Assembly: GCA_003216955.1 (NCBI GenBank)
Contig: QCHZ01000001.1
Span: 62,001 to 126,000 of the forward strand
DNA from: Prochlorococcus sp. AG-402-I21
Lineage (GTDB): Bacteria; Cyanobacteriota; Cyanobacteriia; PCC-6307; Cyanobiaceae
Direction: 5' to 3'
DNA length: 64,000 nucleotides
Positions within the stretch are counted from its first letter, which is position 1, and each line of letters opens with the position of its first letter. The notes under the pieces are model-generated. The model ran no database searches. It was given only the letters and a program-made list of their open reading frames with translations, and was not told the origin of the DNA. The position numbers and the translations under genes are program-made. Below, in pieces: positions 48,093-57,324 of the stretch.

Positions 48093-48446
48093 ATGGAAGA
48101 ACTTACTTTTAAGGATCTTAGCGAAACCGAATTAGACACTCTTAAAGATTTGTATATATCAAGTCGAGTTAACACTATGACTGAAAGTGATCTTAGGAAA
48201 TTTGTAAAGGAAATCTTCATCGATCAAATCAAAGGAACTGTTGGAAATCTTGAAGAGAAGGAAGCATGGGAAGAAATAAAAGATCATTTTTCAGAGGACT
48301 TAAGTCAAAAAATTCTTGAAGTTAAAGAAAAATGCAATAAAAATCATAACCTTGAACAAAAAAGTCCAGAAGAGATTGAATTTGACAAAAGACTTGATCT
48401 TCTAAAGCAGAATGAGGAAGGGAAATCCAGCAAGGACATGTGGTAG
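48093..48446 (+). CDS. conserved hypothetical protein
   Basis: 117 residues, highly charged and helical: LTFKDLSETELDTLKDLYIS, MTESDLRKFVKEIFIDQIKG, NLEEKEAWEEIKDHFSEDLS, ending with an acidic linker and SSKDMW. Cytosolic. No family name, but the composition is strongly coding. It lies 18 nt after the preceding small gene. Confidence 0.65.
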   Translation: MEELTFKDLSETELDTLKDLYISSRVNTMTESDLRKFVKEIFIDQIKGTVGNLEEKEAWEEIKDHFSEDLSQKILEVKEKCNKNHNLEQKSPEEIEFDKRLDLLKQNEEGKSSKDMW

Positions 48447-48503
48447 AAAGATATCTATTTAAACATTGAAGAGACAAGTCATAAAACTAAATTTGATTAT
48501 ATT

Positions 48504-49046
48504 TTATTGTAAAAAGATTGGAATGATCCTAAAGAAGAATGCAAATAGAATAAAAACAATTGATCTTGATAATCTAAATTTTAATTCACTTAAAAAGCAT
48601 AAGTGTTTGCGTGAATTTAGGAATAAAGAAAGAAATGAGTATCCAAATAAAATTCTATCCATCAATCCAAATGACTTAGAAAGTATAATATCGAAATCAT
48701 TAACATTTAAAGATATAAAAATGAATATTAGACAAAATATTAATATTATAAATAATAGGGATTGGATAAAAATACCTATTAATACACTCTTAGACAAATC
48801 AATTTTGGATAGTATTTGATTTATCTCATTAACATGAGAATCTTCTAATCGAAAATACTCTGTTTGAGGGATTCTAACTTTTTTGTATCGAATATGTAAC
48901 TCTCTTTCTAATTTCAAATAATCTCTTGTATACAATTTAGCAACAACATTATCTGGCTTTAGTTGTCGCATCCTTTTATCAAAGTTTTTTGTTATTCCAA
49001 TCTTATATAAATCTTGATTTCTGATTAAATAAAGCCACCCACTCAT
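48504..49046 (-). CDS. GIY-YIG nuclease-like protein with membrane tail
   Basis: 180 residues. The N-terminal 90 follow the GIY-YIG pattern: GWLYLIRNQDLYKIGITKNF (GIY and YIG strands), DKRMRQLK (Arg), and LERELHIRYKKVRI with the acidic metal ligand region, ending EYFRL. This subtype resembles the T5orf172/MUG113 group. Residues about 93-115 form a strong helix (IGIFIQSLLFIILIFCLIFI), with further hydrophobic stretches after it, an unusual addition. It lies 40 nt downstream of the DUF2130 gene on the same strand. Confidence 0.65.
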   Translation of the reverse strand: MSGWLYLIRNQDLYKIGITKNFDKRMRQLKPDNVVAKLYTRDYLKLERELHIRYKKVRIPQTEYFRLEDSHVNEINQILSKIDLSKSVLIGIFIQSLLFIILIFCLIFIFISLNVNDFDIILSKSFGLMDRILFGYSFLSLFLNSRKHLCFLSELKFRLSRSIVFILFAFFFRIIPIFLQ

Positions 49047-49086
49047 ATTAATTAAACATGATAACTATTAAACTTTAATTAATGAA

Positions 49087-50379
49087 TCATGCTGCTTCAT
49101 TTTTTCTTATAGAGTTAAATTTTTCTCTCATCGTAGGATTGTTTCTGGTTAATCTTTTAACAGAAACTTCTTGGGCTTTGTCATTCGCCAACCTGAGATT
49201 CCTATCAGCACCTAGTAAGGCATCTTTTGTTTTTTGCAAATGATTTATAGACTTATCAATCTCCAATATTGCTGTTTCGAAACGTTTGGAGGCTAGCGTA
49301 TAATTTTTACCAAATGAATCCTTAAATAGTTCAAGACTATTTTCAAAATTAGTGATGTCAATATTCTGCTCTTTAACTGCAGCTAGTTCTGATTTATACT
49401 CAAGAGCCTTAAGTGAAGCATTCCTTAGTAAAGAAATTATTGGTAAAAAACATTGTGGTCGAACAACATACATTTTTGGATAACGATATGAGAAGTCAAC
49501 AATACCAGAATTAAATAAATCATTATCAGATTCTAATAAAGAAACTAAAACAGCATATTCGCAATTCTTTTCTATACGATCTTTATTTAACTCTCTTAGA
49601 AAATCCTCATTTTTCTTCTTATTAGAAGTCCTATCACATTCGTTTTTCATTTCGAACATAATAGATACGATTTCGTTTCCTTCCTTATCATAATCTCGGA
49701 AAATATAATCACCTTTACTACCAAAACTAACATCATTATCTTTGTCAAAATAAGCATTAGGAAAGGCTGTTGCCCTTAAGCGATTAAATTCATTTTCACA
49801 ATGTTTTTCCAGAGACTCACCAACCATTTTTGTGGACAATTTAATCTTCATATCACGAAGTCTCTCAATTAAAACATCTCGTTCATTCAATTGAGTTTCA
49901 TATTTCATTTTAATAGATCTTTCAGATAATTCCTTTTGAAGTTGAACTTTATCTAAATTGTTTTTTATTTTTTCATACCCTTCTTTTAATTCAGTAATTG
50001 CATTAGAAACTGCAAGCTTTTTATCATATTCACTCTTTTCCCTTGTCTTTTCCAATAAATATGAGAGTGAGTCTCTCTCTTTTTCGAAAGTGTGCTTAAT
50101 TTTATTTACAGCAATAGTTTTTTCAGCCTGAGCGGCTATCAACTGAGATTGAAGCCCTTGGATTTTTTTTTCATTTATAAACGACGCTTCTTGCATTTGT
50201 AATCGAATATCTTGAATAGCAAGATCAACTGACTTCTGTTTATCCTTTTCAAGAAGTTCAAGTCTTTTGCTCATTTCATCCTCAAACTCCTTATCTCTGA
50301 CCTGCTTAATAATATTTGAGTAATTATCTTCATCAATGCTGATCGTACTACCACATTCAGGACATTTAATTTCATTCAT
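49087..50379 (-). CDS. DUF2130 protein with zinc ribbon and coiled coil
   Basis: 430 residues from the ATG at 50379 ([10 protein letters not shown]); a TTG at 50403 would add eight residues. N-terminal half-ribbon [13 protein letters not shown], long coiled coil (about 20-170), then the conserved core with [20 protein letters not shown] and [20 protein letters not shown]. The D...ExK pattern suggests a PD-(D/E)xK nuclease fold, an inference from the motif. The family is widespread but uncharacterised. The gene looks acquired relative to its small neighbours. Confidence 0.8.
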   Translation of the reverse strand: MNEIKCPECGSTISIDEDNYSNIIKQVRDKEFEDEMSKRLELLEKDKQKSVDLAIQDIRLQMQEASFINEKKIQGLQSQLIAAQAEKTIAVNKIKHTFEKERDSLSYLLEKTREKSEYDKKLAVSNAITELKEGYEKIKNNLDKVQLQKELSERSIKMKYETQLNERDVLIERLRDMKIKLSTKMVGESLEKHCENEFNRLRATAFPNAYFDKDNDVSFGSKGDYIFRDYDKEGNEIVSIMFEMKNECDRTSNKKKNEDFLRELNKDRIEKNCEYAVLVSLLESDNDLFNSGIVDFSYRYPKMYVVRPQCFLPIISLLRNASLKALEYKSELAAVKEQNIDITNFENSLELFKDSFGKNYTLASKRFETAILEIDKSINHLQKTKDALLGADRNLRLANDKAQEVSVKRLTRNNPTMREKFNSIRKNEAA

Positions 50380-50516
50380 ATCTGAATTAAAGAAACAAAC
50401 CAACTATTTTCTCTTTTTATCTGTTTTAGCCTTGAGAAGCAAGAATTATTTCAATCTCAAAAACCAACTAAGAACTAAGAACCATGTCAACTCAAGATAT
50501 TGCTAGAAAACTGAGT

Positions 50517-50876
50517 TTATAAATTATTTTTTTTTGATGTTGGATAAATTCCAGACAAATCTGCTTTATTTGCCTTAATAGCCGAAGCTTTCCATTTGTA
50601 CCATTTTTTGTTTCTTGAATAATCTTCCTGTTCCCAAATCTGATTTTGAAATATCAGGATCCCACAGAGTATAAAAAAGATGAGCGCTCCCAGAAAAATA
50701 TGCCAATCAAACATTATTGAAGCATTTGAATAGCGAACATAGGCAAAGTCTTTGAATATTATGTCACTTATCAACAAATGCATACAAAAGAAAAGTAGAT
50801 TGTAGATAATAGAGCTATTTTTAGAAATTTGAGGCTTTCGACCAAGACTGATTAAAACGTTAAATATGAATGACAT
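50517..50876 (-). CDS. hypothetical membrane protein
   Basis: 119 residues with a hydrophobic segment at about 26-40 and a stronger helix at about 58-76 (HIFLGALIFFILCGILIFQN), followed by a basic Trp/Lys tail (SRNKKWYKWKASAIKANKAD). No family recognised. ATG at 50876. Confidence 0.55.
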   Translation of the reverse strand: MSFIFNVLISLGRKPQISKNSSIIYNLLFFCMHLLISDIIFKDFAYVRYSNASIMFDWHIFLGALIFFILCGILIFQNQIWEQEDYSRNKKWYKWKASAIKANKADLSGIYPTSKKNNL

Positions 50877-50992
50877 ATTAAATCATAACCAATAATAGTA
50901 AAAACGCATTTGTTTGAGCAATAATTTTTACTACATAATATATATTTTCATACAAAATAAAATAAAATAAAATACATTATGAACACAACAAA

Positions 50993-51160
50993 ATGTCATT
51001 ACTAAACTTTGCTCTTTCGCACTCAGAACTAGGTATAAGCCATTTCACTACGGATTTGATCCTTGTACTTTCATTCGCAGTAGTAACTGCACTTCCAATG
51101 TCTTTATTACGACCTCAGATTCAAGAAGAGAATGTAAAGAGCAATATTTTCAAGCGTTAA
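50993..51160 (+). CDS. small membrane peptide
   Basis: 55 residues: MSLLNFALSHSELGISHFTT, DLILVLSFAVVTALPMSLLR, then PQIQEENVKSNIFKR. One helix with a charged C-terminal tail. ATG at 50993. Codon use suggests a real gene. Confidence 0.5.
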   Translation: MSLLNFALSHSELGISHFTTDLILVLSFAVVTALPMSLLRPQIQEENVKSNIFKR

Positions 51161-51448
51161 AGAAAAAAAATAATCCAGTTATAAATATTCAAAATTTATC
51201 AAATAAAGTATAAGCTAAAATGATTAAATGTATTTATATACTAATTTCAAGACTAACTTACTAGTTTTAGAAAATTTTATTTTCTCTTATATCTATCAAG
51301 CTCAATAGACCATTTACTGCAATGTAGAGAAAGAGCTATATTATTACGAAAAATGTTTTTGATTTGTTAATCAAACTTTCTATTTTTAGCATTAATTGAC
51401 ACGTTATCAGACAAATTGTATGTACAATAAACTCATTAAAAATTAATC

Positions 51449-51850
51449 ATGACAGATAAAAATTTATTTATATATGACGGGGATTGTCCATTCTGTAATC
51501 ACTTTGCGCAATTACTTGAATTAAAGAGCAGTCTTCCTGAACTCGAAATATTAGATGGAAGAAAAAATCTACCTCTATTATTTCAACTCTATGACCAAGG
51601 CTATGATTTGAACAAAGGAGCTATTCTCATAAGAAATGGACATATAATGCATGGTGCGGATGCTATTAATTGGATTTGCTCTGAAATCAATGAGCCAACC
51701 GATTCATTATTAGAGGTACTTCGACTTATTTTCATCTCTAACAAAAGGACTAAATTCTTATTCCCATTCCTTTTATGGGGTAGAAGATTATCACTGACAT
51801 TTAAAGGAAAGGTATGGCAACCAGTTAGCGAAAATAGCCAATTTTATTGA
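51449..51850 (+). CDS. DCC-family thiol-disulfide oxidoreductase-like protein
   Basis: 133 residues of the DUF393/DCC family, thioredoxin-like. The name-giving motif is FIYDGDCPFCNHFAQLL near the N-terminus, with LEILDGRKNLPLLFQLYDQG and LIRNGHIMHGADAINWICSE after it. Likely a cytosolic redox protein; the partner is unknown. Confidence 0.85.
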   Translation: MTDKNLFIYDGDCPFCNHFAQLLELKSSLPELEILDGRKNLPLLFQLYDQGYDLNKGAILIRNGHIMHGADAINWICSEINEPTDSLLEVLRLIFISNKRTKFLFPFLLWGRRLSLTFKGKVWQPVSENSQFY

Positions 51851-52187
51851 TCTTGACATTAAATCTTACTAAATGATTGTAAAAATATTTAGTAATTTCT
51901 AACATAACAATCTTAGATAAATTGAATTTAATAGGTTTGTCTTTGTTCAATCAAAAACTTATAAGGCTTGATTCGAATCAAGAATAGTATTTATAACTTG
52001 AAATCTTTCGCAGTTATTAATTACCAAAATGCAATCATTATTAATCCAAGACATTGTTAAAAACAACTCAATTTTTAAGAATATCTGTTTAATATTCAAT
52101 TTGTAACATCAGTTGATGAGAGGATAGTTCAAATGGATATTACGAGTTTAAATATGTAAAATAGGATTTTATATATCTTAGCTAAAT
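51851..52187. other. gene-poor spacer with a 16-bp palindrome
   Basis: No convincing frame; a 25-codon ATG frame at about 52030 has no support. It contains the perfect palindrome CTTGATTCGAATCAAG at 51967-51982 (see separate entry). Confidence 0.5.
51967..51982. promoter_or_regulatory. perfect 16-bp palindrome, possible operator
   Basis: CTTGATTCGAATCAAG reads the same on both strands. It lies between the DCC gene and the next small membrane gene, in sequence otherwise free of structure. No T-run follows on either side, so an operator is more likely than a terminator. Confidence 0.35.
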
Positions 52188-52286
52188 ATGCTTATAGAAA
52201 TCCTTGGTAATAGCAGTTCATTACTAGTTATTCTTTTGATTGGTCTATCAATATATTTCGGAATCCAAGCTAAAAAAAAATTATAA
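52188..52286 (+). CDS. possible very small membrane peptide
   Basis: 32 residues: MLIEILGNSSSLLVILLIGL followed by SIYFGIQAKKKL. Single helix with a Lys-rich end, the form of many picocyanobacterial thylakoid or plasma-membrane peptides. ATG at 52188. Confidence 0.4.
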   Translation: MLIEILGNSSSLLVILLIGLSIYFGIQAKKKL

Positions 52287-52367
52287 AATGAGCTTTAATT
52301 ATTTGAATAGTTTAAAAGGGAGCTAATCAACAAGTAAGGTTATCAAAAAAAAATAATTAAAATAAAC

Positions 52368-52583
52368 TTATTCCAGTATTTGCTTTTTAATTTCCTCGAG
52401 ACTACGCCCTCTCTCTCGATCAATACTTGAAAGAGGTATCCAACTCCACTCAACAAAGAGTGTAAGCATCGAAGCGACGAAAATGGACAATGGCAAAACA
52501 AGCTCATAAAAAAAATGCTTGACCATATAAACCATTAAGCCCGAATTATTAGTAACAATTTCTTCATAAAGCGGATCAAACAA
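52368..52583 (-). CDS. small membrane protein
   Basis: 71 residues. MFDPLYEEIVTNNSGLMVYM, a helix at about 26-45 (YELVLPLSIFVASMLTLFVE), then a charged tail DRERGRSLEEIKKQILE. ATG at 52583. No recognised family. Confidence 0.55.
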   Translation of the reverse strand: MFDPLYEEIVTNNSGLMVYMVKHFFYELVLPLSIFVASMLTLFVEWSWIPLSSIDRERGRSLEEIKKQILE

Positions 52584-52656
52584 GAATCCAAGATACGTAC
52601 AACCCTTTAATGATAACGAAATTAGATATCGGAATGTGAATATAAATAATTACTGA

Positions 52657-52827
52657 CAAGATAAGAAAGAGTATAAACCTGATCAATTAAAAGCGTTATT
52701 GCCCATAAAAGAGAAAGCTGGACAAGGGTTTATCTCAGGAGCAAACGATGTAGAAAAATTAAGAGCTAAGATTTTGTCAAGTCAAAAATGGACAAAAACA
52801 AAACGATCATACTTAAAAATTACATGA
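52657..52827 (+). pseudogene. coding-like remnant without a start codon
   Basis: An open frame of 56 sense codons between a TGA and a TGA with protein-like text (QDKKEYKPDQLKALLPIKEK, then AGQGFISGANDVEKLRAKIL, SSQKWTKTKRSYLKIT), but no ATG or GTG near the start; only an internal TTG. The composition is that of a real protein end. I read it as the 3' part of a decayed gene, with a TTG-initiated 45-residue gene as the alternative. Confidence 0.4.
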
Positions 52828-53062
52828 GCAAGAAACAAAAAATTATAAAAAAGGCTAATTCAAAAAGGTATATATAATTGTTTTTATAAGGGCCAAAAAC
52901 AAAATTCAATAAAACACAAAAAAAAAAGAGGAATAAAAATGAATAATCCTTTTAAGGAAAAATAGAAAACGCTATGAAAAAGAAAATAAAGATCTCGCTA
53001 GGTAAATAAAAGATAGATGAATAATCAGACAAATTTAACTAGGAAAAATAAGCAAATAAAAG

Positions 53063-53090
53063 AGCCGAGAGGCAGATATGCTTCTCGGCT
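53063..53090 (-). terminator. intrinsic terminator of the cyAbrB gene
   Basis: A 12-bp stem (AGCCGAGAGGCA at 53063-53074, TGCTTCTCGGCT at 53079-53090, one G-T pair) with a GATA loop. On the minus strand it is followed by CTTTTATTT, 34 nt past the cyAbrB stop. One of the strongest hairpins in the window. Confidence 0.85.
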
Positions 53091-53123
53091 AAATCTAAAG
53101 GTTTAGGTTCAGTTTTATAGGGA

Positions 53124-53480
53124 TTAACCTTCTCCTTCAGGAACCAAACGGAAGCCTTTGCGTCCCATCTTAATCTCAAAATTATCACCTGGCTTGAGAT
53201 CTAAAAGAGCTGTATAGGCCTTTCCTATCAATAGGTTTCCATTTCCTTGAACGGTAGCCACATAACTAAGCTTTCTTCCACCTTTACCAATTCCACCAGC
53301 ACTTTCAGCCGCCAGGTTAACACCTTTAGCCTCAAGAAGTGCTTCGTAAAAAGCAGTATAGTTAAGACGTTCTCCGCCTCCTTTCTTGGTGGAAACATAT
53401 CCACAAGCTTTAACAAGATCAGATTTTGAGACATCTCCCAAGTCTTTGACCTTGGCTAATAAATCCTTACCAGTGAGCAT
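53124..53480 (-). CDS. cyAbrB-type transcriptional regulator
   Basis: 118 residues. The C-terminal AbrB-like DNA-binding fold is clear: YVATVQGNGNLLIGKAYTAL and LDLKPGDNFEIKMGRKGFRL. The N-terminal part (LTGKDLLAKVKDLGDVSKSD, LVKACGYVSTKKGGGERLNY) is the cyanobacterium-specific extension. cyAbrB proteins are abundant, nucleoid-like regulators of carbon and nitrogen genes. Richer in GC than its surroundings. Confidence 0.92.
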   Translation of the reverse strand: MLTGKDLLAKVKDLGDVSKSDLVKACGYVSTKKGGGERLNYTAFYEALLEAKGVNLAAESAGGIGKGGRKLSYVATVQGNGNLLIGKAYTALLDLKPGDNFEIKMGRKGFRLVPEGEG

Positions 53481-54222
53481 GATAAATAAATGGTTGTACT
53501 TATAATACTAACTTATAATTAACAAACTTACAATATTTACATTAGTCCTAGACATTAAAGCTAAAAGTTATGGGAACAGAAGCAACTAGATTAAACTCAG
53601 GAATTCAAGGTTCTATTGAAAATTAATCACGGTTAAAGGCATTGATTTATAGGAAAGATCCTTTTTGCTATACCGTAAAATAAATGATTCGGCAGGTCAT
53701 TTATCTATTAGAAAACGCTCAATCGCCAGCAATAGCAAGGATAATTTATAAAATAAGGAAAAATCTATTGATGCTTTCAGACTGCCATGAGCAAATTAAA
53801 ACTTCACAAAGTTAAATCGTTTAATATTTAAAGCATTACTTTTGAATATTGGATAAGCGGTGAATCAGAATAAAATTACTTATTACAACAAAAAATTAAT
53901 TTCTCTAAAATTTGTCTGATTTGTGTTGCATCTATATTCATCCTTTAGTACTTGCTGAATTATATGGAACTCTATAAATTCCTAGTATCAATAAGAAAGA
54001 ATTACTTTCATCCAATCCTTTAGATCTATTATTCCCCTTTAATCTGGCTAAATTTATAGAAGGTAACTTCTTAAAAATGAAAAGGAATAAAATCTTCTAG
54101 AAATAAATGCTGACACTTTATGGCATATTCGTCTTGAATTTGGGATCAAATAAAGCGCCATTACATATCATCACTGATAATAATTCCTTACTCTCTTCAT
54201 TCATTTACTCAATAGCTTCTAC
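53481..54222. other. 742-bp region without a supported gene
   Basis: Stops are frequent in all frames. Short islands look protein-like (for example an 18-codon frame from the ATG near 53570) but none is longer than about 25 codons. It probably contains the cyAbrB promoter and decayed sequence. No repeats recognised. Confidence 0.5.
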
Positions 54223-54363
54223 TTAGTTCAGTGTGTATGATGTTTTTCTTAAGCATCGATTCCAAATTGAGGCTAGCCTTGAAATAGGGAAAAGTTGAAT
54301 AGAAAGTGTACTAAAGCCTACAACAACAAGTCCTAAGTAAATTTTAGAGGTAAAATCATTCAT
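54223..54363 (-). CDS. possible small membrane peptide
   Basis: 46 residues: MNDFTSKIYLGLVVVGFSTL, SIQLFPISRLASIWNRCLRK, TSYTLN. A helix at about 8-25 followed by a basic segment. ATG at 54363 on the minus strand. Better codon texture than its surroundings, but no homologue recalled. Confidence 0.4.
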   Translation of the reverse strand: MNDFTSKIYLGLVVVGFSTLSIQLFPISRLASIWNRCLRKTSYTLN

Positions 54364-54539
54364 TTTTCACTCATAAAAACATATTAATCAGAGCTATTCA
54401 AATATCTCTAGAGGAAACCTCAACTTACTATTTCCTTATAGAAAGTATAAAGTCAGATTTAGGTATAAAGATTAATGTTTAAGATTGACCCAATGAATAA
54501 TTTCAGATTTTGATAAAACCTATAAATAAGTATGCTCAC

Positions 54540-54716
54540 TCAATTTGAATCAGACCACTTACCAATTGCAAATTCAAGAAATCGATCCACATCATCATTA
54601 GGGCAGCCAGTCTTGCTTTTTAATTCCTTGCATGCACCTGTAATTTTTTCAAAGCATTCTTTGACATACTCGTTTGCCTCTATTGCTTCAAACATTTGCT
54701 TATCAGTAAATGTCAT
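54540..54716 (-). CDS. small CPN-motif protein, copy 1
   Basis: 58 residues: MTFTDKQMFEAIEANEYVKE, CFEKITGACKELKSKTGCPN, DDVDRFLEFAIGKWSDSN. It aligns with the product of 62185-62355 over the last 35 residues (FEKIxxAxKxLKxxTxCPN(D/E)...A...W.D), so the two are paralogues. Soluble and helical. The overlapping plus-strand frame lacks coding character. Confidence 0.65.
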   Translation of the reverse strand: MTFTDKQMFEAIEANEYVKECFEKITGACKELKSKTGCPNDDVDRFLEFAIGKWSDSN

Positions 54717-54853
54717 TTAAAGAAAAAGCCCAATTCAATAAAGAATATTTTCATTGAAGTTATTTGGCAATTTAAATAAGGGAAACTGAATTAAAACCAT
54801 TAAAAATCAAAAGGAGCTGTACGAATCGATAATTAGAATAGTTAATCAAACAA

Positions 54854-55486
54854 TTATCTAGTTAAAGCCAAAGCCCAATTTGGATAGGAAGGGCTAACAC
54901 CCAAGATATTCTTGGTCAAAGAAGAATTGCATTTAGCGACGATTCCATTGGTAGGAAGATTGGAAAACAATTCATTCTTGATCCATTGAGAATGCCATCT
55001 TTTGACCTGCTTAGGATCATCAGTTCTTAGAGTGATAGGTACCTCAAATCCCCAGTTTTGAAGTTGGGTCAAATCTGACAATTCATCACTGTCTGAGCAA
55101 AAGATTTGGAATGCTTTAAATAATAGGGAAGTACTATTATCAATTTTCGAGAATGAGTTAGATATCAATTGCTCTATAGAAATATTGGAATTAGAAGAAG
55201 GTGAATATAAAACGCCTTCCAATTCAACTTCAACTTTTAGAGAGTCATCAATGCTCAAAGGGATAGCATTAATATTCCTAATGTTTTCAATGATCTCGCT
55301 ATAATCTCGAGAATAGGCATCTACTAATTGGCCATATTTATATCTAAGTCCTATTGCGCAACCTTCAATTTTGGGCTGCACAACCATGGTTGATCCTTCT
55401 GGTAACTTTGACCACCAGTTAGAGAAACAATCTTTATCAAGTCCGAGTAACCTCATATATATATCAATAGGAAAATGTCGAGCCAA
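54854..55486 (-). CDS. stand-alone NAD+-DNA-ligase adenylation-core protein, copy 1
   Basis: 210 residues that follow the LigA adenylation domain in order: motif I VQPKIEGCAIGLRYKYGQLV (LigA KxDG; here KIEG, Lys kept), DAYSRDYSEIIENIRNINAI, motif III KVEVELEGVLYSP, LFKAFQI, LTQLQNWGFEVPITL, motif IV LPTNGIVAKCNS (Lys kept, D to N), and motif V YPNWALALTR, where LigA has WAxAFKF and its Lys is missing. The NAD-binding Ia segment and the OB, zinc, HhH and BRCT domains are absent. Probably cannot ligate. It is paralogous to 59590-60276. Confidence 0.75.
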   Translation of the reverse strand: MARHFPIDIYMRLLGLDKDCFSNWWSKLPEGSTMVVQPKIEGCAIGLRYKYGQLVDAYSRDYSEIIENIRNINAIPLSIDDSLKVEVELEGVLYSPSSNSNISIEQLISNSFSKIDNSTSLLFKAFQIFCSDSDELSDLTQLQNWGFEVPITLRTDDPKQVKRWHSQWIKNELFSNLPTNGIVAKCNSSLTKNILGVSPSYPNWALALTR

Positions 55487-55932
55487 GTCACTTCATTAAC
55501 TTTTTTTCTTAAGGAATCATAGGAAATAGAAAGGGGGTTATGGCATATCAACATCAAAAATGCAAAAAGTAAAAAGGCAAAATAACTAAAATATAAAATT
55601 TTGGATATTTCTCTAAAAAAAGAGATTGGAGTAAAAGCCTAATAAATTAAATAGCTTGGATAAAATAAATAATCGGTTTGGACGTGAGACAAATTTATTA
55701 CTAGTAGAGGTTCTTTAAATTATGAGCTAAAAAATGATATGAATACATTGAATAAATCAACATCAAATAGATATGATGTAAAAAAACAGTATATATTCTC
55801 ATCTCTACAATAATTTCATACCACAACTAATAAAAACATATCTTTTTGAATGACGACACCACAGTAATAACAGAAGCAATTCCATGGAATTTAACAACTA
55901 TCTATCAACATAAATAAAAATCAATTAAATGG
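55487..55932. other. gene-poor AT-rich spacer
   Basis: 446 bases with stops in every frame and several A-runs. No stem-loop, repeat or RNA gene recognised. It probably includes the promoter for the ligase-like gene. Confidence 0.5.
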
Positions 55933-56082
55933 ATGCTTTCCAAAGCAGACATCTTTTATACATTCACATGGAGTCGTATAGACGACAATTATATATACAT
56001 ACAAACGAATGATCGGAAAAGAAAGGCATATAAAGAATATGAAGCTAGATTTAGTTGCCAAAGTTTTTTTGACGAAGGATAA
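55933..56082 (+). CDS. possible small protein
   Basis: 49 residues: MLSKADIFYTFTWSRIDDNY, IYIQTNDRKRKAYKEYEARF, SCQSFFDEG. Charged and aromatic-rich; its texture is coding-like, but there is no ribosome-binding site and no recognised relative. Confidence 0.35.
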   Translation: MLSKADIFYTFTWSRIDDNYIYIQTNDRKRKAYKEYEARFSCQSFFDEG

Positions 56083-56170
56083 TCATTGGCAGCCATTTCC
56101 TGATTAAAAAACTATTTCTTGACGTTGAAGAGCATAAGTGTAGGCTTAAAGATATAGTCACTTTTAATAC

Positions 56171-56425
56171 ATGCCAAGGGTAAAAAGAGAAAAGTATCCA
56201 GAAAAGGCTCCATGGGATTTAGGACCATTATCTGAGCATAAATCTCAACCAAATTGGAGGCTAGTAAGAGGATCTGAAATTGTCATTTTTGCTAGAAAAG
56301 GTGAAGACAACCACTATTTCATTATGCAAAGAGACGATAAAGAGCCTATTGAGATCCTTGCATTTCAAGCAAGACTCACATATCAACAACTTTTAGACAA
56401 AGGTTTCAAACTCGAAGTCTCCTAA
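56171..56425 (+). CDS. small hypothetical protein
   Basis: 84 residues: MPRVKREKYPEKAPWDLGPL, EHKSQPNWRLVRGSEIVIFA and then RKGEDNHYFIMQRDDKEPIE. A compact, probably beta-rich domain with a basic N-terminus. ATG at 56171. No family recognised. Confidence 0.6.
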   Translation: MPRVKREKYPEKAPWDLGPLSEHKSQPNWRLVRGSEIVIFARKGEDNHYFIMQRDDKEPIEILAFQARLTYQQLLDKGFKLEVS

Positions 56426-56463
56426 ATTTATTTTTTTGAAAATATAATCCATGTTAAAAAATT

Positions 56464-56664
56464 ATGACTGAATTAGAAGAGCTAGAGGACATAGTTGGAA
56501 GTCTCGAAAACATAGAGCCATTCGGAATTGAGCCAGACTTTAGTTCTCTAGGTCTTGAACCAGCAGAGGTATTAGGATTCCAAACAAAAGAAGAATTGGA
56601 AAATGCTATTAAACTTTTAACAATGGACGTTAAACACAGTCATTTTCTCCTGATTGATATTTAA
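56464..56664 (+). CDS. small acidic hypothetical protein
   Basis: 66 residues: MTELEELEDIVGSLENIEPF, GIEPDFSSLGLEPAEVLGFQ, then TKEELENAIKLLTMDV. Acidic, helical. 38 nt downstream of the preceding gene on the same strand. Confidence 0.55.
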   Translation: MTELEELEDIVGSLENIEPFGIEPDFSSLGLEPAEVLGFQTKEELENAIKLLTMDVKHSHFLLIDI

Positions 56665-57195
56665 ATGATATATATAAATTAAATATTTAGTTATACTCAA
56701 CTTAGGTAATTAATAAATGAAAATTACTTAGAGCCCTATTTTTTCAATAAACAATATACCAGAATCAACTGATGGGCTAGACCAAATAGCCCTAAAGAAT
56801 AGATCATTTGAAGAGAATAATTAAGAAATGGATTAATCTGATCAACTTATCTAATAGTTAATTTTTATAATATTTAAAATATAAAAAGCTAGAAAACTTA
56901 CCTAAATAAAAAATTATTAGGCAAAGGAAATAGATTTTTGAGTGTTTAAACTAAAAGCTAGTCTATTATGTGTAAACGTTAATTAAGTATTAAGTCAAAA
57001 GAGTGCATCGTTAAATATGAACATAATTGAACTTAAAAATGGGGAAACCATGTAAATTAAGATCTTATGTTTGAGTTTTTCGAAGCACTGTTTCTAAATA
57101 ATCAAGCCTTAACTTATTTTCCAAGTTTAAGCTGACTTATTGTGCATAAATGACAACAAACTAATTATTTCTTCATTGTCAAATCTCTTTAATAC
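56665..57195. other. 531-bp spacer with one interrupted short frame
   Basis: Mostly AT-rich sequence with frequent stops. The one protein-like stretch (56717-56824) is interrupted by an in-frame TAG at codon 5. No RNA gene or repeat recognised. Confidence 0.5.
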
Positions 57196-57306
57196 TTATG
57201 CCCAGTCAGTATCTTCTAAAAGACATGAATAATCAGAACTATCAAAAAAAGTATCTTCATTGAGAAGATCATCGACTTCTGCACGAAGCCAGTAACTTAG
57301 AGCCAT
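57196..57306 (-). CDS. possible small protein downstream of the hli array
   Basis: 36 residues: MALSYWLRAEVDDLLNEDTF, FDSSDYSCLLEDTDWA. Acidic, soluble. ATG at 57306, 18 nt after the last hli stop, so it may be the last cistron of that transcript. Confidence 0.45.
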   Translation of the reverse strand: MALSYWLRAEVDDLLNEDTFFDSSDYSCLLEDTDWA

Positions 57307-57324
57307 TGTGATAAAAAAATAGGG

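Noticed and set aside
48466-48819. 117-codon plus-strand frame
   Set aside because: It lies antisense to the GIY-YIG/membrane gene, which has recognisable motifs; the plus-strand text has none.
53247-53434. plus- and minus-strand frames inside cyAbrB
   Set aside because: Shadows of a gene with a clear AbrB domain.
54532-54720. 62-codon plus-strand frame
   Set aside because: Antisense to the CPN-motif gene, which has a paralogue in the window and is therefore real.
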